A stretch of DNA of 55,195 nucleotides from Pseudomonadota bacterium. Its GTDB lineage: Bacteria; Pseudomonadota; Gammaproteobacteria; Burkholderiales; Burkholderiaceae_C. The position numbers and the translations under genes were made by a program. Within the stretch, counting starts at the first letter, position 1. Every line of letters begins with the position of its first letter. The stretch lies in assembly GCA_018241185.1 (NCBI GenBank), contig JAFEEH010000254.1:1-55195 (forward strand), read 5' to 3'. The notes beneath the pieces were generated by a model. That model was not told where the DNA came from and did no database searches. It saw only the letters and a list, made by a program, of their open reading frames with translations. Below are positions 8,171-16,961 of this stretch, piece by piece.

Positions 8171-9301
8171 TTGGAACGAACTTCTACATTTTTTGCGATC
8201 GGCTTGACGGCGGCAGTCCTGGTTCTCCAGGGGTGCGCGGCCATCGGACCGGGTTTTGATTCCACCAAGGTGGCATTGCCGCCGCCGCTGGCTGCGGCCG
8301 ACGACGGCACCCCACCGGAGGGAGCACTACGAGAGATCGATGCCGAGCTCGTGACCCGCATGAAGGCCCGGCAGCCGGCGACGATCAGCGACGACGTCCG
8401 GGCTTTGCTTGGCACGCCCGAGAAGTACCGGATCGGCGCGGGTGACGTGATCGGCATCACGGTGTTCGACCATCCCGAACTGATCTCCAGTGCCATCCCG
8501 GCCACGACCGTGGCCGATCCGGCCAGCGTGTCGCCCGCTCCGGGCTTCATCGTGTCGGACACGGGCCAGCTCGCGTTTCCCTACGCCGGCACCTTGAAGG
8601 TCGAGGGCATGACGGTGCAGGAACTCGAGGACACGCTGACCCGGCGCCTGGCGAAGGTGTTCCGAGAACCCCAGGTGAGCGTCCGTGTCTCGGCCTTCCG
8701 GAGCAAGCGCGCCTACGTCGAGGGGGAGGTGAAGAACCCGGGGCTGCAGGTCTTCACCGACATTCCCATGACCTTGCCGGAAGCGATCAACCGCGCGGGC
8801 GGCATCCTGCCGACGGGCGATCGGTCTTTCGTCACGCTCACGCGCGGCAGCAAGACCACCAACATCGACCTGATGCAGATGGGCGAGGTCGGCGTCGACC
8901 CGACGCGCATTCCGCTGCTCAATGGTGACATGGTCATGGTTCGCAACCGCGAAGACCGCAAGATCTTCGTGATGGGCGAGGTGCTGCGTCCGGCGGCCAT
9001 CCTGATGAGAAATGGGCGCCTGAGCCTGAACGACGCGCTGGGAGAAGCCGGCGGCGTCGACCTGGGCACGGCCAACCCGCGGCAGATCTACGTGGTGCGC
9101 AACCAGCCGGGAGGCGGCCAGACCGTTTTCCACCTCGACGCGCGCACCGCCACTGCGCTGGCGCTGGCCGATACGTTCCCGCTCGAGCCCAAGGACGTGG
9201 TGTACGTCGATCCGGTCGCGCTTGTGCGCTGGAACCGCATCGTGACCCTGATCCTGCCGTCCGCGACGACCGCCAGCACCATTCGCAGCACCTACAAGTA
9301 G
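8171..9301 (+). CDS. wza: Wza-like outer-membrane polysaccharide export lipoprotein
   Basis: This is the outer-membrane channel subunit of a Wzx/Wzy capsule or exopolysaccharide system. A lipoprotein signal (LERTSTFFAIG, then TAAVLVLQGC) ends in a lipobox Cys at residue 22 from this start. The polysaccharide-export domain follows (YRIGAGDVIGITVFDHPEL near residue 90), then SLBB-type domains with YVEGEVKNPG and FVMGEVLRPAAILM. It ends without the long amphipathic helix being obvious to the eye. I chose the TTG at 8171 because it gives a normal signal peptide and leaves a leader after the predicted promoter; a GTG at 8129 would add 14 residues. wzb follows 4 nt after its stop. Confidence 0.9.
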   Translation: MERTSTFFAIGLTAAVLVLQGCAAIGPGFDSTKVALPPPLAAADDGTPPEGALREIDAELVTRMKARQPATISDDVRALLGTPEKYRIGAGDVIGITVFDHPELISSAIPATTVADPASVSPAPGFIVSDTGQLAFPYAGTLKVEGMTVQELEDTLTRRLAKVFREPQVSVRVSAFRSKRAYVEGEVKNPGLQVFTDIPMTLPEAINRAGGILPTGDRSFVTLTRGSKTTNIDLMQMGEVGVDPTRIPLLNGDMVMVRNREDRKIFVMGEVLRPAAILMRNGRLSLNDALGEAGGVDLGTANPRQIYVVRNQPGGGQTVFHLDARTATALALADTFPLEPKDVVYVDPVALVRWNRIVTLILPSATTASTIRSTYK

Positions 9302-9305
9302 GTAC

Positions 9306-9755
9306 GTGGTGTCCATCCGGCGGATCCTCATCGTGTGCACAGGCAACATCTGCCGAAGCCCCATGGCGGAGCGCGTGATGCGCGACGCGCTGCCGGGTTT
9401 CGACGTGTCGTCTGCGGGCACGCACGCCCTTGTCGGGGCGGGCGCCGACGAGACCGCCCGTGCGTTGATGCAGGCGCGCGGCCTGCCGATCGACGAGCAT
9501 CGCGCACGCCAGCTGGACACCCGCCTCTGCCATGAGGCGGACTTGGTCCTCGTGATGGAAAGTGCCCAGCGGCAATGGATCCAGCAACGGCATCCGGAGA
9601 GCACCGGCAAGGTGTTTCGCCTGACCGAGCAGTTGCGGGTCGATGTGCCCGACCCCTACCGGCGAACCCTGGCCTCCTTCCAGACCGCGCTGGCCCTGAT
9701 CGACCAAGGAGCCCAGGCCTGGGCCGAACGAATCTGCAGAGTGACCCCATCATGA
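9306..9755 (+). CDS. wzb: Low-molecular-weight protein-tyrosine phosphatase (Wzb-like)
   Basis: This cytoplasmic phosphatase removes phosphate from the tyrosine cluster of the Wzc kinase encoded next, which allows cycles of polymer assembly. The catalytic P-loop CTGNICRSP (Cys 11, Arg 17) lies at the N terminus and the general-acid DPY motif (VDVPDPYRR) near residue 117; both are characteristic of the family. It is 149 aa, the normal length. The start is GTG at 9306, with a second GTG directly after it. Its stop codon overlaps the wzc start (ATGA). Confidence 0.95.
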   Translation: MVSIRRILIVCTGNICRSPMAERVMRDALPGFDVSSAGTHALVGAGADETARALMQARGLPIDEHRARQLDTRLCHEADLVLVMESAQRQWIQQRHPESTGKVFRLTEQLRVDVPDPYRRTLASFQTALALIDQGAQAWAERICRVTPS

Positions 9756-12025
9756 AGTCATCGACCGTTACCCCTCCCTCTTCTTCATTTGGTTCCGGCT
9801 TCCAGGGTGGCGCCGATGGCGAGGAGGTCGAACTCGGCCACTACATCGATGTCGTTGTCGCCAATCGATGGCTGATCGCCATCGTGACGCTGGTGGTGCT
9901 GGCCTGCGGTATTGCCTACGCCTACCTGACGCGACCGGTCTACGAGGCCAACCTTCTGGTGCAGGTCGAGGACAGCGAGGCAAGCGCCAGCAAGAGCTTC
10001 CTCGGCGAAGCGAGCGCGCTCTTCGATGTCAAGACACAGGCGAGCGCCGAGATGGAAATCATGCGTTCGCGCATGATCGTGGGCAGCGCCGTCGAGGCCA
10101 CCCATCTGTACATCGACGCGCATCCGCGCTACGTGCCGCTGATCGGCGGGTGGTTGTCGCGTCGCGCCACCGCGCTGTCCGCCCCCGGTTTCCTCGGCTT
10201 CGGCGGCTACACGTCGGGCACCGAACGCATCGACGTGAGCCGTTTCAACGTTCCGCCGAATTTCGAGAACACGCCTTTCATCCTCACGGCGCAGGAAGGG
10301 GGCCGGTATTCGCTCTCGCACAAGGGCTTGAGCCAGGCGATGGAGGGAAGCGTCGGCCAGTTGTTCCAGACCACGCTTCAGCCCAGCGGCAAGAAGATCG
10401 AACTGTTGGTCGATCGCCTCGACGGCAAGCCCGGCGCACAGTTCGTGCTCGCTCGCGCGCCGACGCTGGGCACGATCGAGGGTTTGCAATCCCGGCTCGT
10501 TCTCGCGGAGCGCGGCCGGCAGTCGGGTGTCATCAGCGCGACGCTCCAGGACATCGATCCTGAGCGGCTTGCGCGCGTGCTGAATGCCATCGGCACGCAG
10601 TACGTAAACCAGAACATCGAGCGCAAGGCAGCCGAGGCACAGAAGACGCTCGCTTTCCTGGATGTGCAACTTCCCCTGTACAAGAAGCAGCTGGAACAGT
10701 CCGAAGAGATCTACAACCGATACCGCAACCAGAAGGGAACGGTTGCCTTCGACGAAGAGGCAAAGCTGATCCTCACCAACTCGGTCGAATTGCAGACCAA
10801 ATTGCTGGAAGCACAGCAGAAGCGTCGTGAACTCGAGAGCCGGTTCACTGCCGCGCATCCGATGGTGCAGACGCTCGATGCGCAGATCGCCGCCTACTCG
10901 CGCCAGATTGGTGAGATCCAGAGCCGGATCAAGGGCCTGCCCGCCATCCAGCAGGACGCCGTCCGGATGGAGCGCGAGGTCCGAGTGAACACGGGCCTGT
11001 ACCAATCCCTGCTGAACCAGGCGCTGCAACTGCGTCTGGTCAAGGAAGGCAAGGTCGGTACGGTCCGCCTGCTCGATGCGGCTGTACAGCCCGAGGTGCC
11101 GATCAAGCCCAATCGGCGCCTCATCGTGATGGCCTCCCTGGGCGCCGGCCTGATGGCAGGCCTTCTACTGGCGCTGCTGCGCAACGCCTTGGTGGAGCAG
11201 CGCCTGCGCGATCCGCACGAGGTCGAAGAGAACATCCACCTGCCGGTGTTCTCGTCGATTCCACACAGCAAGGTGCAGACCTCGATCGGGCAGCGCCGCC
11301 TCACCGGAGCGACCGGGGTGCGGCTGCTGGCCGTCGAACAGCCCGACGAGCCCGCGGTCGAAAGCCTGCGCAGCCTGCGCACGGCGATGCAGTTCGCCAT
11401 GCTCGAGTCGCCGAACAACCGCGTCATGATTACCGGCCCGACCCCGGGGGTCGGCAAGAGCTTCGTGACGGCGAACTTCGCGGCGCTGATGGCTGCGGCC
11501 GGCAAGAAGACCTTGTTGATCGATGCCGACCTGCGGCGCGGCCACCTGCACCAGTACCTGGGCCTGCAGCGGCACGGCGGCCTCTCCGAACTCATCGCGG
11601 GAAGCCTGACGATCCAGCAGACTGTCCATCGCGACGTGGTGCAGAGCCTCGACTTCCTGGCCACCGGCCAGTTGCCGCCCAATCCGGCGGAACTCCTGAC
11701 CTCGGCATCCTTCCACAGCGTCCTCGAGCGCCTGTCGGAACAGTACGACCTCGTCGTCATCGATACGCCGCCGGTGCTGGTGGCCTCGGACGCGACCACC
11801 ATTGCCGCCCAGGCCGGCACGGTGCTGCTGGTGGCGCGCGCGGCGGTGTCCACGATGGGCGAACTGCGCGAGAGCACCCGCCGCCTGTCGCTCGGCGGCA
11901 AGGTGGCCAGCGGTGTGCTGCTCAACGGCATGGAGGCCAAGCGCCGGAACTTCAGCACCTACAAATACGGGCGCTACCGCTACACCAACTACAACTACGA
12001 GAGCATCCTGCCGGAAGAGCAGTGA
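9752..12025 (+). CDS. wzc: Wzc-like polysaccharide co-polymerase and tyrosine autokinase
   Basis: This inner-membrane protein controls chain length and export of the polysaccharide. The order is: cytoplasmic N terminus, membrane helix near residues 42-62, Wzz and GNVR-type periplasmic region with coiled coil, second helix near 460-480, then a BY-kinase domain. The kinase shows Walker A GPTPGVGKS at about 561-569, Walker A' LLIDADLRRG and Walker B VVIDTPPVL near 667. The C terminus carries a tyrosine cluster, YKYGRYRYTNYNY, with six Tyr in 13 residues, the autophosphorylation site acted on by Wzb. It is 757 aa, a normal length. A strong terminator follows 5 nt after the stop. Confidence 0.96.
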   Translation: MKSSTVTPPSSSFGSGFQGGADGEEVELGHYIDVVVANRWLIAIVTLVVLACGIAYAYLTRPVYEANLLVQVEDSEASASKSFLGEASALFDVKTQASAEMEIMRSRMIVGSAVEATHLYIDAHPRYVPLIGGWLSRRATALSAPGFLGFGGYTSGTERIDVSRFNVPPNFENTPFILTAQEGGRYSLSHKGLSQAMEGSVGQLFQTTLQPSGKKIELLVDRLDGKPGAQFVLARAPTLGTIEGLQSRLVLAERGRQSGVISATLQDIDPERLARVLNAIGTQYVNQNIERKAAEAQKTLAFLDVQLPLYKKQLEQSEEIYNRYRNQKGTVAFDEEAKLILTNSVELQTKLLEAQQKRRELESRFTAAHPMVQTLDAQIAAYSRQIGEIQSRIKGLPAIQQDAVRMEREVRVNTGLYQSLLNQALQLRLVKEGKVGTVRLLDAAVQPEVPIKPNRRLIVMASLGAGLMAGLLLALLRNALVEQRLRDPHEVEENIHLPVFSSIPHSKVQTSIGQRRLTGATGVRLLAVEQPDEPAVESLRSLRTAMQFAMLESPNNRVMITGPTPGVGKSFVTANFAALMAAAGKKTLLIDADLRRGHLHQYLGLQRHGGLSELIAGSLTIQQTVHRDVVQSLDFLATGQLPPNPAELLTSASFHSVLERLSEQYDLVVIDTPPVLVASDATTIAAQAGTVLLVARAAVSTMGELRESTRRLSLGGKVASGVLLNGMEAKRRNFSTYKYGRYRYTNYNYESILPEEQ

Positions 12026-12030
12026 GCAAT

Positions 12031-12058
12031 AAGAAAGGCGCCGCAAGGCGCCTTTCTT
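12031..12058. terminator. Strong bidirectional terminator between the two arms of the polysaccharide locus
   Basis: AAGAAAGGCGCC, loop GCAA, GGCGCCTTTCTT is a perfect 12-bp stem with A-rich and T-rich ends. It can therefore terminate both the rightward wza-wzb-wzc transcript and the leftward synthesis operon that ends at 12108. Confidence 0.92.
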
Positions 12059-12107
12059 CTTTGGGCTGCGGCGCTACGCGCGGCAGCGCCCCGGTGTGGT
12101 CCTCGCG

Positions 12108-13367
12108 TCAGGAGGTGCGCACGCGCTCTGCCGCGGCGCTGGCGCCTTGCTGCACCACGCTCTGGAGTGCCGACTCGAAGCGCCGGAGCACCGCGCCCTG
12201 GTCGAGGTGCTCCTCGGCATAGGCACGCGCGGCAAGCCCGAACTGCGCGCGCCGCTCGGGCGCCGACGCCAGCGTGCGAATGGCGTTCACGAGCGCCTCG
12301 GGGTCTTCCGGCGGCACGACCACGCCGCACCGGGACACCACGGTGGCCAGTTCGGTGCCTTCGTGGGCCGTGGCGATCACCGGCCGGCCGCTGCTCAGCA
12401 TCCCGGTGAGCTTGGACGGCATCACCAGGTCGGCGGCATCGGCGCGCTGCGGCAGCAGATGGATGTCGGCCAGACCGAGCAGATCACCCAGCGCCTCGAC
12501 TGGCTGCAGGTTCAGGAAGCTCACTCGGGGCAGTCCGGCGCAGCGTGCCTCCAGCGTCTCGCGCGCGGGCCCGGAGCCACAGAAGACGAAATGGATGTCG
12601 GTGCGGTCGCGCAGCGCGAGTGCGCAGTCGCCCAGGATTTCGAGGCCCTGCTTGCCGCCCATGTTGCCGGAGTACAGGGCGACGACCTGGTCGTCGCCGA
12701 TGCCCAGTTCCTCGCGGAAGCGGCTCCTGCGTCCCAGCGGCCGGATGGCGGTGATGTCCGCCCAGTTGGGCAACGACACCAGCCGAGCATCGACCACACC
12801 CTTGCTGCGCGCTCGTTCCATCATGCGCTGCGAAATCGTCGACACGCGGGTGAAGCGCCCCATCAGCCAGCGTTCCAGGGCAAGCACGGCCCGCTTGGAG
12901 CGCTCGCCCTTCAGCACGCCGAGTGCGAAGGCCGCATCGACCTCGTAGTCCTGGATGTGCAGCCACGAGGCTGCACCACGCAGGCGGCAGAACGCCAGCG
13001 CGGCGGGTGTGCAGAACAACGGCGGCTCGGTGACCCAGACCACGTCGGGCTTCCAGCGCCATTGCGTGAACAGCAGGGGTGCGCTCGCGAGCGCAAAGCT
13101 CGCCAGGTGGACCAGTCGCTTGAGGCCGGACACCTTGCGCGGCACCCACAAGGGCGCACGCAGCACGGTCACGCCGTTGCGCTGTTCGCGCAGGTAACGC
13201 CCGGCGCGGTAGGGCACCTGGACTTCCCATTCGGGGTAGTAGGGAGGCGCAGTGATCACCCGCACTTCATGCCCCGCCGCGGCGAGCCATTCCGCCATTT
13301 CTCCCGAGTACTTGCCGATACCGGTCAGTTCAGGAGCGTAGTTGATGCCGTAGATCAGGATCTTCAT
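12108..13367 (-). CDS. wcaI: WcaI-type GT4 glycosyltransferase
   Basis: This is a cytoplasmic GT-B fold glycosyltransferase adding a sugar to the lipid-linked repeat unit. The N terminus (MKILIYGINYAPELTGIGKY, then EMAEWLAAAGHEV and ITAPPYYPEW) is the signature of the WcaI colanic-acid glycosyltransferase family. The C-terminal nucleotide-sugar domain shows YSGNMGGKQGLE, FCGSGP, LLPQRADAADLVMPSKL and the HEGTELA element. At 419 aa it is full length. It is the last gene of the leftward operon; its ATG overlaps the stop of the upstream wcaF-like gene. The donor sugar cannot be told from sequence alone. Confidence 0.88.
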   Translation of the reverse strand: MKILIYGINYAPELTGIGKYSGEMAEWLAAAGHEVRVITAPPYYPEWEVQVPYRAGRYLREQRNGVTVLRAPLWVPRKVSGLKRLVHLASFALASAPLLFTQWRWKPDVVWVTEPPLFCTPAALAFCRLRGAASWLHIQDYEVDAAFALGVLKGERSKRAVLALERWLMGRFTRVSTISQRMMERARSKGVVDARLVSLPNWADITAIRPLGRRSRFREELGIGDDQVVALYSGNMGGKQGLEILGDCALALRDRTDIHFVFCGSGPARETLEARCAGLPRVSFLNLQPVEALGDLLGLADIHLLPQRADAADLVMPSKLTGMLSSGRPVIATAHEGTELATVVSRCGVVVPPEDPEALVNAIRTLASAPERRAQFGLAARAYAEEHLDQGAVLRRFESALQSVVQQGASAAAERVRTS

Positions 13368-13936
13368 GCAGCGTCGGTGCGAAGCACGCGCTTCTTGATG
13401 GGCGTTGCGGGATTGCCCGTGTAGATGGTCCAGGGCTCGGCGTCGCGCATGAGCACGGTGCGTGCCCCGATCACGCTGCCTTCGCCCACGGAGACACCTG
13501 GGCCGACGAAGGCTTCCGCCGCCACCCAGGCCTGGTCGCCGATGCGGATCGGCCGCGCCACCAGTTGGAAATTTGGGTCACGCACGTCGTGCGTGCCGGC
13601 GCAAAGATGTGCGCGCTGCGACACCACGACGCGCTCGCCCAGCGATATGGGAGCCATGCAATAGCAAATGACACCGGGCCCCATGCACGCGTGGGCCTTC
13701 ATCTCGAGGAGCGGGGGATACCAGATCCTGGCGGACCCGTAGACCCGCGCCGTCGGATGCACGCGCGCGCCGAAGAGCGAGAGCAACAACCTCCGCCACG
13801 CGTGCAGCGGCGGCGGTGTCCAGGACGCCAGGCACAGCCAGGTGATGCCCCAGCATGCGCGGAACAGTCGGTGGCCCAGGGTGAAAGTGGGGCCGCCCTC
13901 GAGCGGCTTGCTCATGCGTGCGTCCAGCAGGCTCAT
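13364..13936 (-). CDS. wcaF: WcaF-type hexapeptide-repeat acetyltransferase
   Basis: This is a left-handed beta-helix acetyltransferase, likely O-acetylating a sugar of the repeat unit. Imperfect hexapeptide repeats run from about residue 60 (VHPTARVYGSARIW) to 165 (VGPGVSVGEGSVIGARTVL), followed by IYTGNPATPIKKR, as in the WcaF family. The N-terminal part contains a hydrophobic stretch (FRACWGITWLCLASW). The ATG at 13936 overlaps the stop of the upstream glycosyltransferase and its own stop overlaps the WcaI-type start, so three genes are likely coupled in translation. It is 190 aa, the usual size. Confidence 0.88.
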   Translation of the reverse strand: MSLLDARMSKPLEGGPTFTLGHRLFRACWGITWLCLASWTPPPLHAWRRLLLSLFGARVHPTARVYGSARIWYPPLLEMKAHACMGPGVICYCMAPISLGERVVVSQRAHLCAGTHDVRDPNFQLVARPIRIGDQAWVAAEAFVGPGVSVGEGSVIGARTVLMRDAEPWTIYTGNPATPIKKRVLRTDAA

Positions 13937-15132
13937 GGCGTCACTCCCATCAGGCGGCTGGCGGGCACTTCCGTAGAGTCGAGCTGGCTGCCGATCAGGC
14001 TGGCCAGATGTGCTGCCGCCGCGTCGATGCGAAAGCGCTTCTCGAAGCTTTGTCGTGCGGCAAGCGATGCGCGCTTGCGCTCGTCGTCGGAAGCCTGGAA
14101 CCACTGGCGCAGCGCACCGAGCGTGCCCTCCACGGTGTCGTTGCCCACCCAGCCGGCACCATCGTCGGCGATCTCTCGCCAGATGTTGACTTTGTCGGAG
14201 ATGGCGACAGGACGGCCGCAAGCCAGTGCTTCTGCCACGGCAATACCGAAATTCTCCTGGTGCGAAGGCAGGCAGAACAGTTCCGCCGCGTAGAACGCAC
14301 CCCACTTCAGGTCGCCGGTCAGCATGCCGGTCCAGGTGATGCGGTCTGAGGTACCGGCCTTGTGGGCCAGTTGCCGAAGTTGGGCAAGCCAGGCCTCCTC
14401 GCCGGGGCCGGCCATCACGAGGTGCAGGCGCTGGTCGTCCCGCGCAAGTTCGGCAAAGGCCTCGATCAGCAGGTCGCAGCCTTTCTTTTCCTGAATGCGT
14501 CCGAGGAACAGCAAAAGGCGCTTGTCGGCCAAGCCGGGAAACTGAGCATGGAAGGCCTGCCTCAGGTTGCCCGAGTCGGGCGGCACGTCGGCAGTGCCGA
14601 AGGCGGTCACCCATTCCTGCCGAGGCCGGTAGAGCCAGAACGACTCGCGTGCCAGGCGTCGTTCTTCTTCGCAGGTGAACAGGACAGCGCGCGCGTCGCG
14701 TAGCACGCGGTATTCGGCCCAAGGCCAATACAGCCACTTCTTGAGATGTTTGAGCGGGTAGGCCCGCTTGAACCAGGGGTCGAGCATGCCGTGGGTGAAC
14801 ACGAAATAGGGCACCGCGCCGCGGGCCAGCGCACGCCAGGTGGCCAAGCCGTGGTATTGCCAAAGGCCATCGACCACCACCGCGTCGAAGCGTGCGGCGT
14901 TGGCCTTGAGCCAGGGCAGCAGGCGACGGCTGTATCGGTAGCCGGCACGGCCATCGCCCATCGGATGCACCGCGGCCGGATAGCCGGCAGCGAAGTTGGT
15001 GTCCGGCGCATCGAGCGACGCGACCTCGACTTGGTGACCCAGTCGCAGCAGTTCGGAGTCGAGGCGCCGCGCAGCTTCGGCTGGGCCCCCGCTCTTCGGA
15101 TCAATGGTGGGGATGACCCGCAAGATGCGCAT
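13933..15132 (-). CDS. GT4 glycosyltransferase
   Basis: This is a retaining GT-B glycosyltransferase of the polysaccharide operon. The N-terminal domain begins MRILRVIPTIDPKSGGPAEA; the C-terminal domain has LLFLGRIQEKKGCDLLIEAF, VMAGPGEEAWL and the acidic FGIAVAEALACGRPVAISD motif of GT4 enzymes. The ATG at 15132 gives 399 aa; a GTG at 15153 would overlap the upstream stop (GTGA) and fits the ATGA-style coupling of the neighbouring genes, so it may be the true start. Donor and acceptor are unknown. Confidence 0.87.
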   Translation of the reverse strand: MRILRVIPTIDPKSGGPAEAARRLDSELLRLGHQVEVASLDAPDTNFAAGYPAAVHPMGDGRAGYRYSRRLLPWLKANAARFDAVVVDGLWQYHGLATWRALARGAVPYFVFTHGMLDPWFKRAYPLKHLKKWLYWPWAEYRVLRDARAVLFTCEEERRLARESFWLYRPRQEWVTAFGTADVPPDSGNLRQAFHAQFPGLADKRLLLFLGRIQEKKGCDLLIEAFAELARDDQRLHLVMAGPGEEAWLAQLRQLAHKAGTSDRITWTGMLTGDLKWGAFYAAELFCLPSHQENFGIAVAEALACGRPVAISDKVNIWREIADDGAGWVGNDTVEGTLGALRQWFQASDDERKRASLAARQSFEKRFRIDAAAAHLASLIGSQLDSTEVPASRLMGVTP

Positions 15133-15149
15133 GAGGCGGGGTTGGACGT

Positions 15150-15818
15150 TCACAGCACGTATCCAGCGGCGCGGTGGAAGTAGGTCGCGTCGCGCGGCAT
15201 CGCCTTGACCGGCGTGGCCGGCGTACCGGCGTATAGCTGGTACGACTCGGCGTGCGCCTTGTTCAGCACCGAGCCCGCACCGAGCACCGAGCAGTCGGGC
15301 AACACGCTGCCGGCCAGCACGACGCAGGCGGTGCCGACGAAGCAATAGGCCCCGATCGTTACCGGCTGAGCGCGCTGGACAGAGCGCCCGATGTCGATGC
15401 TGTGGGTGAGGATTTGCGTGCGAAAACCCGCCAGCGTCGAATGATGGCCGATGCTCACCCGGTCCGTGCAGTCGATGAGGTGGCGGTTGGTGATCGCAGC
15501 CTCTCTGCCCAGTACAAGTGAGGGGTCCCGGCCGGTGTCGTCGGCGAAGTGTGTGGGATGGCCGGCCGAAAAGCCCGAAATCCAGTTCAGATTGCCGACG
15601 ATGCCGTTCTCGCCCATCGACAACCGCGCCAGTCCCTTGATCATCGTCAGGTGCCCGATGCGTGCACCTTCGCCCATCGTGAGCTGTCCGACACTCACCA
15701 GCGAGAGGCCGATGCGTGCCGACGGCGCGATGTCGTGGCCGAGCGCATGCACCATCACCAGCCGCCGCAGGCGCCAAGGCAGGAGCGCGAGCAGTGCAGC
15801 CGTCAACAACGACCTCAT
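15150..15818 (-). CDS. Hexapeptide-repeat acyltransferase
   Basis: This is a 222-aa left-handed beta-helix protein. After a hydrophobic, basic N terminus (LLTAALLALLPWRLRRL) come hexapeptide-type repeats (IAPSARIGLSLVSVGQLTMG, IGHLTMIKGLARLSMGENG and so on), a loop containing GHPTHFADDTG, then VTIGAYCFVGTACVVLAGSV and LYAGTPATPVKAMP. It resembles acyltransferases found in Wzy-type clusters of betaproteobacteria. It probably adds an acetyl or other acyl group to the repeat unit. Both ends overlap or abut neighbours: its ATG overlaps the upstream stop. Confidence 0.82.
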   Translation of the reverse strand: MRSLLTAALLALLPWRLRRLVMVHALGHDIAPSARIGLSLVSVGQLTMGEGARIGHLTMIKGLARLSMGENGIVGNLNWISGFSAGHPTHFADDTGRDPSLVLGREAAITNRHLIDCTDRVSIGHHSTLAGFRTQILTHSIDIGRSVQRAQPVTIGAYCFVGTACVVLAGSVLPDCSVLGAGSVLNKAHAESYQLYAGTPATPVKAMPRDATYFHRAAGYVL

Positions 15819-16948
15819 CGGGCCTGCTCCAACACACGGCGGTACAGCGCCTCGTACGAATCGATCATGCCGCGCTTGGTGTACTTGGTGGCGTTGGCCA
15901 GGCCGCGTGCCGTGATCTCGGGCAGGCGCGCTGCATGATTCAGCAGCAGGTTGGCGATGCCCTTGTGGTCATAGGGGGGGGCGGCAAGGGCGGCTTCGCC
16001 GCCGATCTGATTCATGGGGGGCAAATCGGCAACCACCACCGGACACCCGCAGGCCTGCGCCTCGATGATCGGCCAGCCGAAGCCTTCGCTGGTCGAGGGA
16101 AAGACCAGCGCCAGCGCCGTCGAGTAGATGCCGCGGAGTTGCTCGATGTCGAGTCCTTCGATGACCAAAATCCGCTCATCCAGTTGGTGCTCGGCGGCGA
16201 AGGCCTGCATCTCGGCGTTCAGCGGCGGCCCGACCAGCACCAGCCTCAATTCCGGCCAGCGCTGCCGACCGCTGTCGGATCGGGCCAGTTCGGCGAAGGT
16301 GCGCAGTACGGTAAAGCGGTTTTTGCGCGGCAGATCGGTGCCGACGTGGAGCAGGAAGTCGTCGCCGCGCCGTATGCCCAAGCTTGCCAAAGCGGTATAG
16401 GCCGCGTCGGCGGGCACCGGATGGAAGTCGTCGTTCAGTCCATTCGAGACCAGCGCCGTGCGCTCTGCCTCGGCGATGTTCAAAGCGAGCAGATCGGTCC
16501 GGGTTTTCTCCGAGGCGCAGGCCACGGCGTCGGCGCGGCCGAGGCCGCGCTTGATGAGCCACTGGAACAGGCGGCCCGTGGCAGACATCTGCCAGCCATC
16601 GATCATGCCTTCGCCCGCCTGGATGGCGATCACGTCGTGGCAGGTGATCAGGTTCGGCTTGCGCCGCACCGGGCGGATATACATCGAGTTCGAATGGTCG
16701 CAGACGTGCACGATGTCGGCCCAGGCCGCCTCGCGGCGCAGCCGGGGCGGATAAAGCAGAAATTTGTCGACATATCGCAGCCACTTGTTCAGGCGACTGT
16801 GCGGTGCGAGTTTTCCCACCACCATCGGCGGATGCACCAGGCGCACTTCGTGTCCGCGGACAGCCAGTTCGTCGTGCATGACGCGGGCGAAGGCCAGCAT
16901 GCTCCGCTGCTCGTCGTGGACCGAATTGCCGATCAACAAGATTTTCAT
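15815..16948 (-). CDS. GT4 glycosyltransferase
   Basis: This GT-B glycosyltransferase starts MKILLIGNSVHDEQRSM. It has a conserved central ITCHDVIAIQAGEG and a C-terminal domain with LLHVGTDLPRKNR, LVLVGPP and the GT4 donor-site motif PSTSEGFGWPIIEAQACGCP. The product is 377 aa. The ATG at 16948 lies 13 nt after the stop of the upstream polymerase, and its stop overlaps the next start. It adds one sugar of the repeat unit; specificity is unknown. Confidence 0.88.
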   Translation of the reverse strand: MKILLIGNSVHDEQRSMLAFARVMHDELAVRGHEVRLVHPPMVVGKLAPHSRLNKWLRYVDKFLLYPPRLRREAAWADIVHVCDHSNSMYIRPVRRKPNLITCHDVIAIQAGEGMIDGWQMSATGRLFQWLIKRGLGRADAVACASEKTRTDLLALNIAEAERTALVSNGLNDDFHPVPADAAYTALASLGIRRGDDFLLHVGTDLPRKNRFTVLRTFAELARSDSGRQRWPELRLVLVGPPLNAEMQAFAAEHQLDERILVIEGLDIEQLRGIYSTALALVFPSTSEGFGWPIIEAQACGCPVVVADLPPMNQIGGEAALAAPPYDHKGIANLLLNHAARLPEITARGLANATKYTKRGMIDSYEALYRRVLEQAR

Positions 16949-16961
16949 GGTGCAGGTTTTC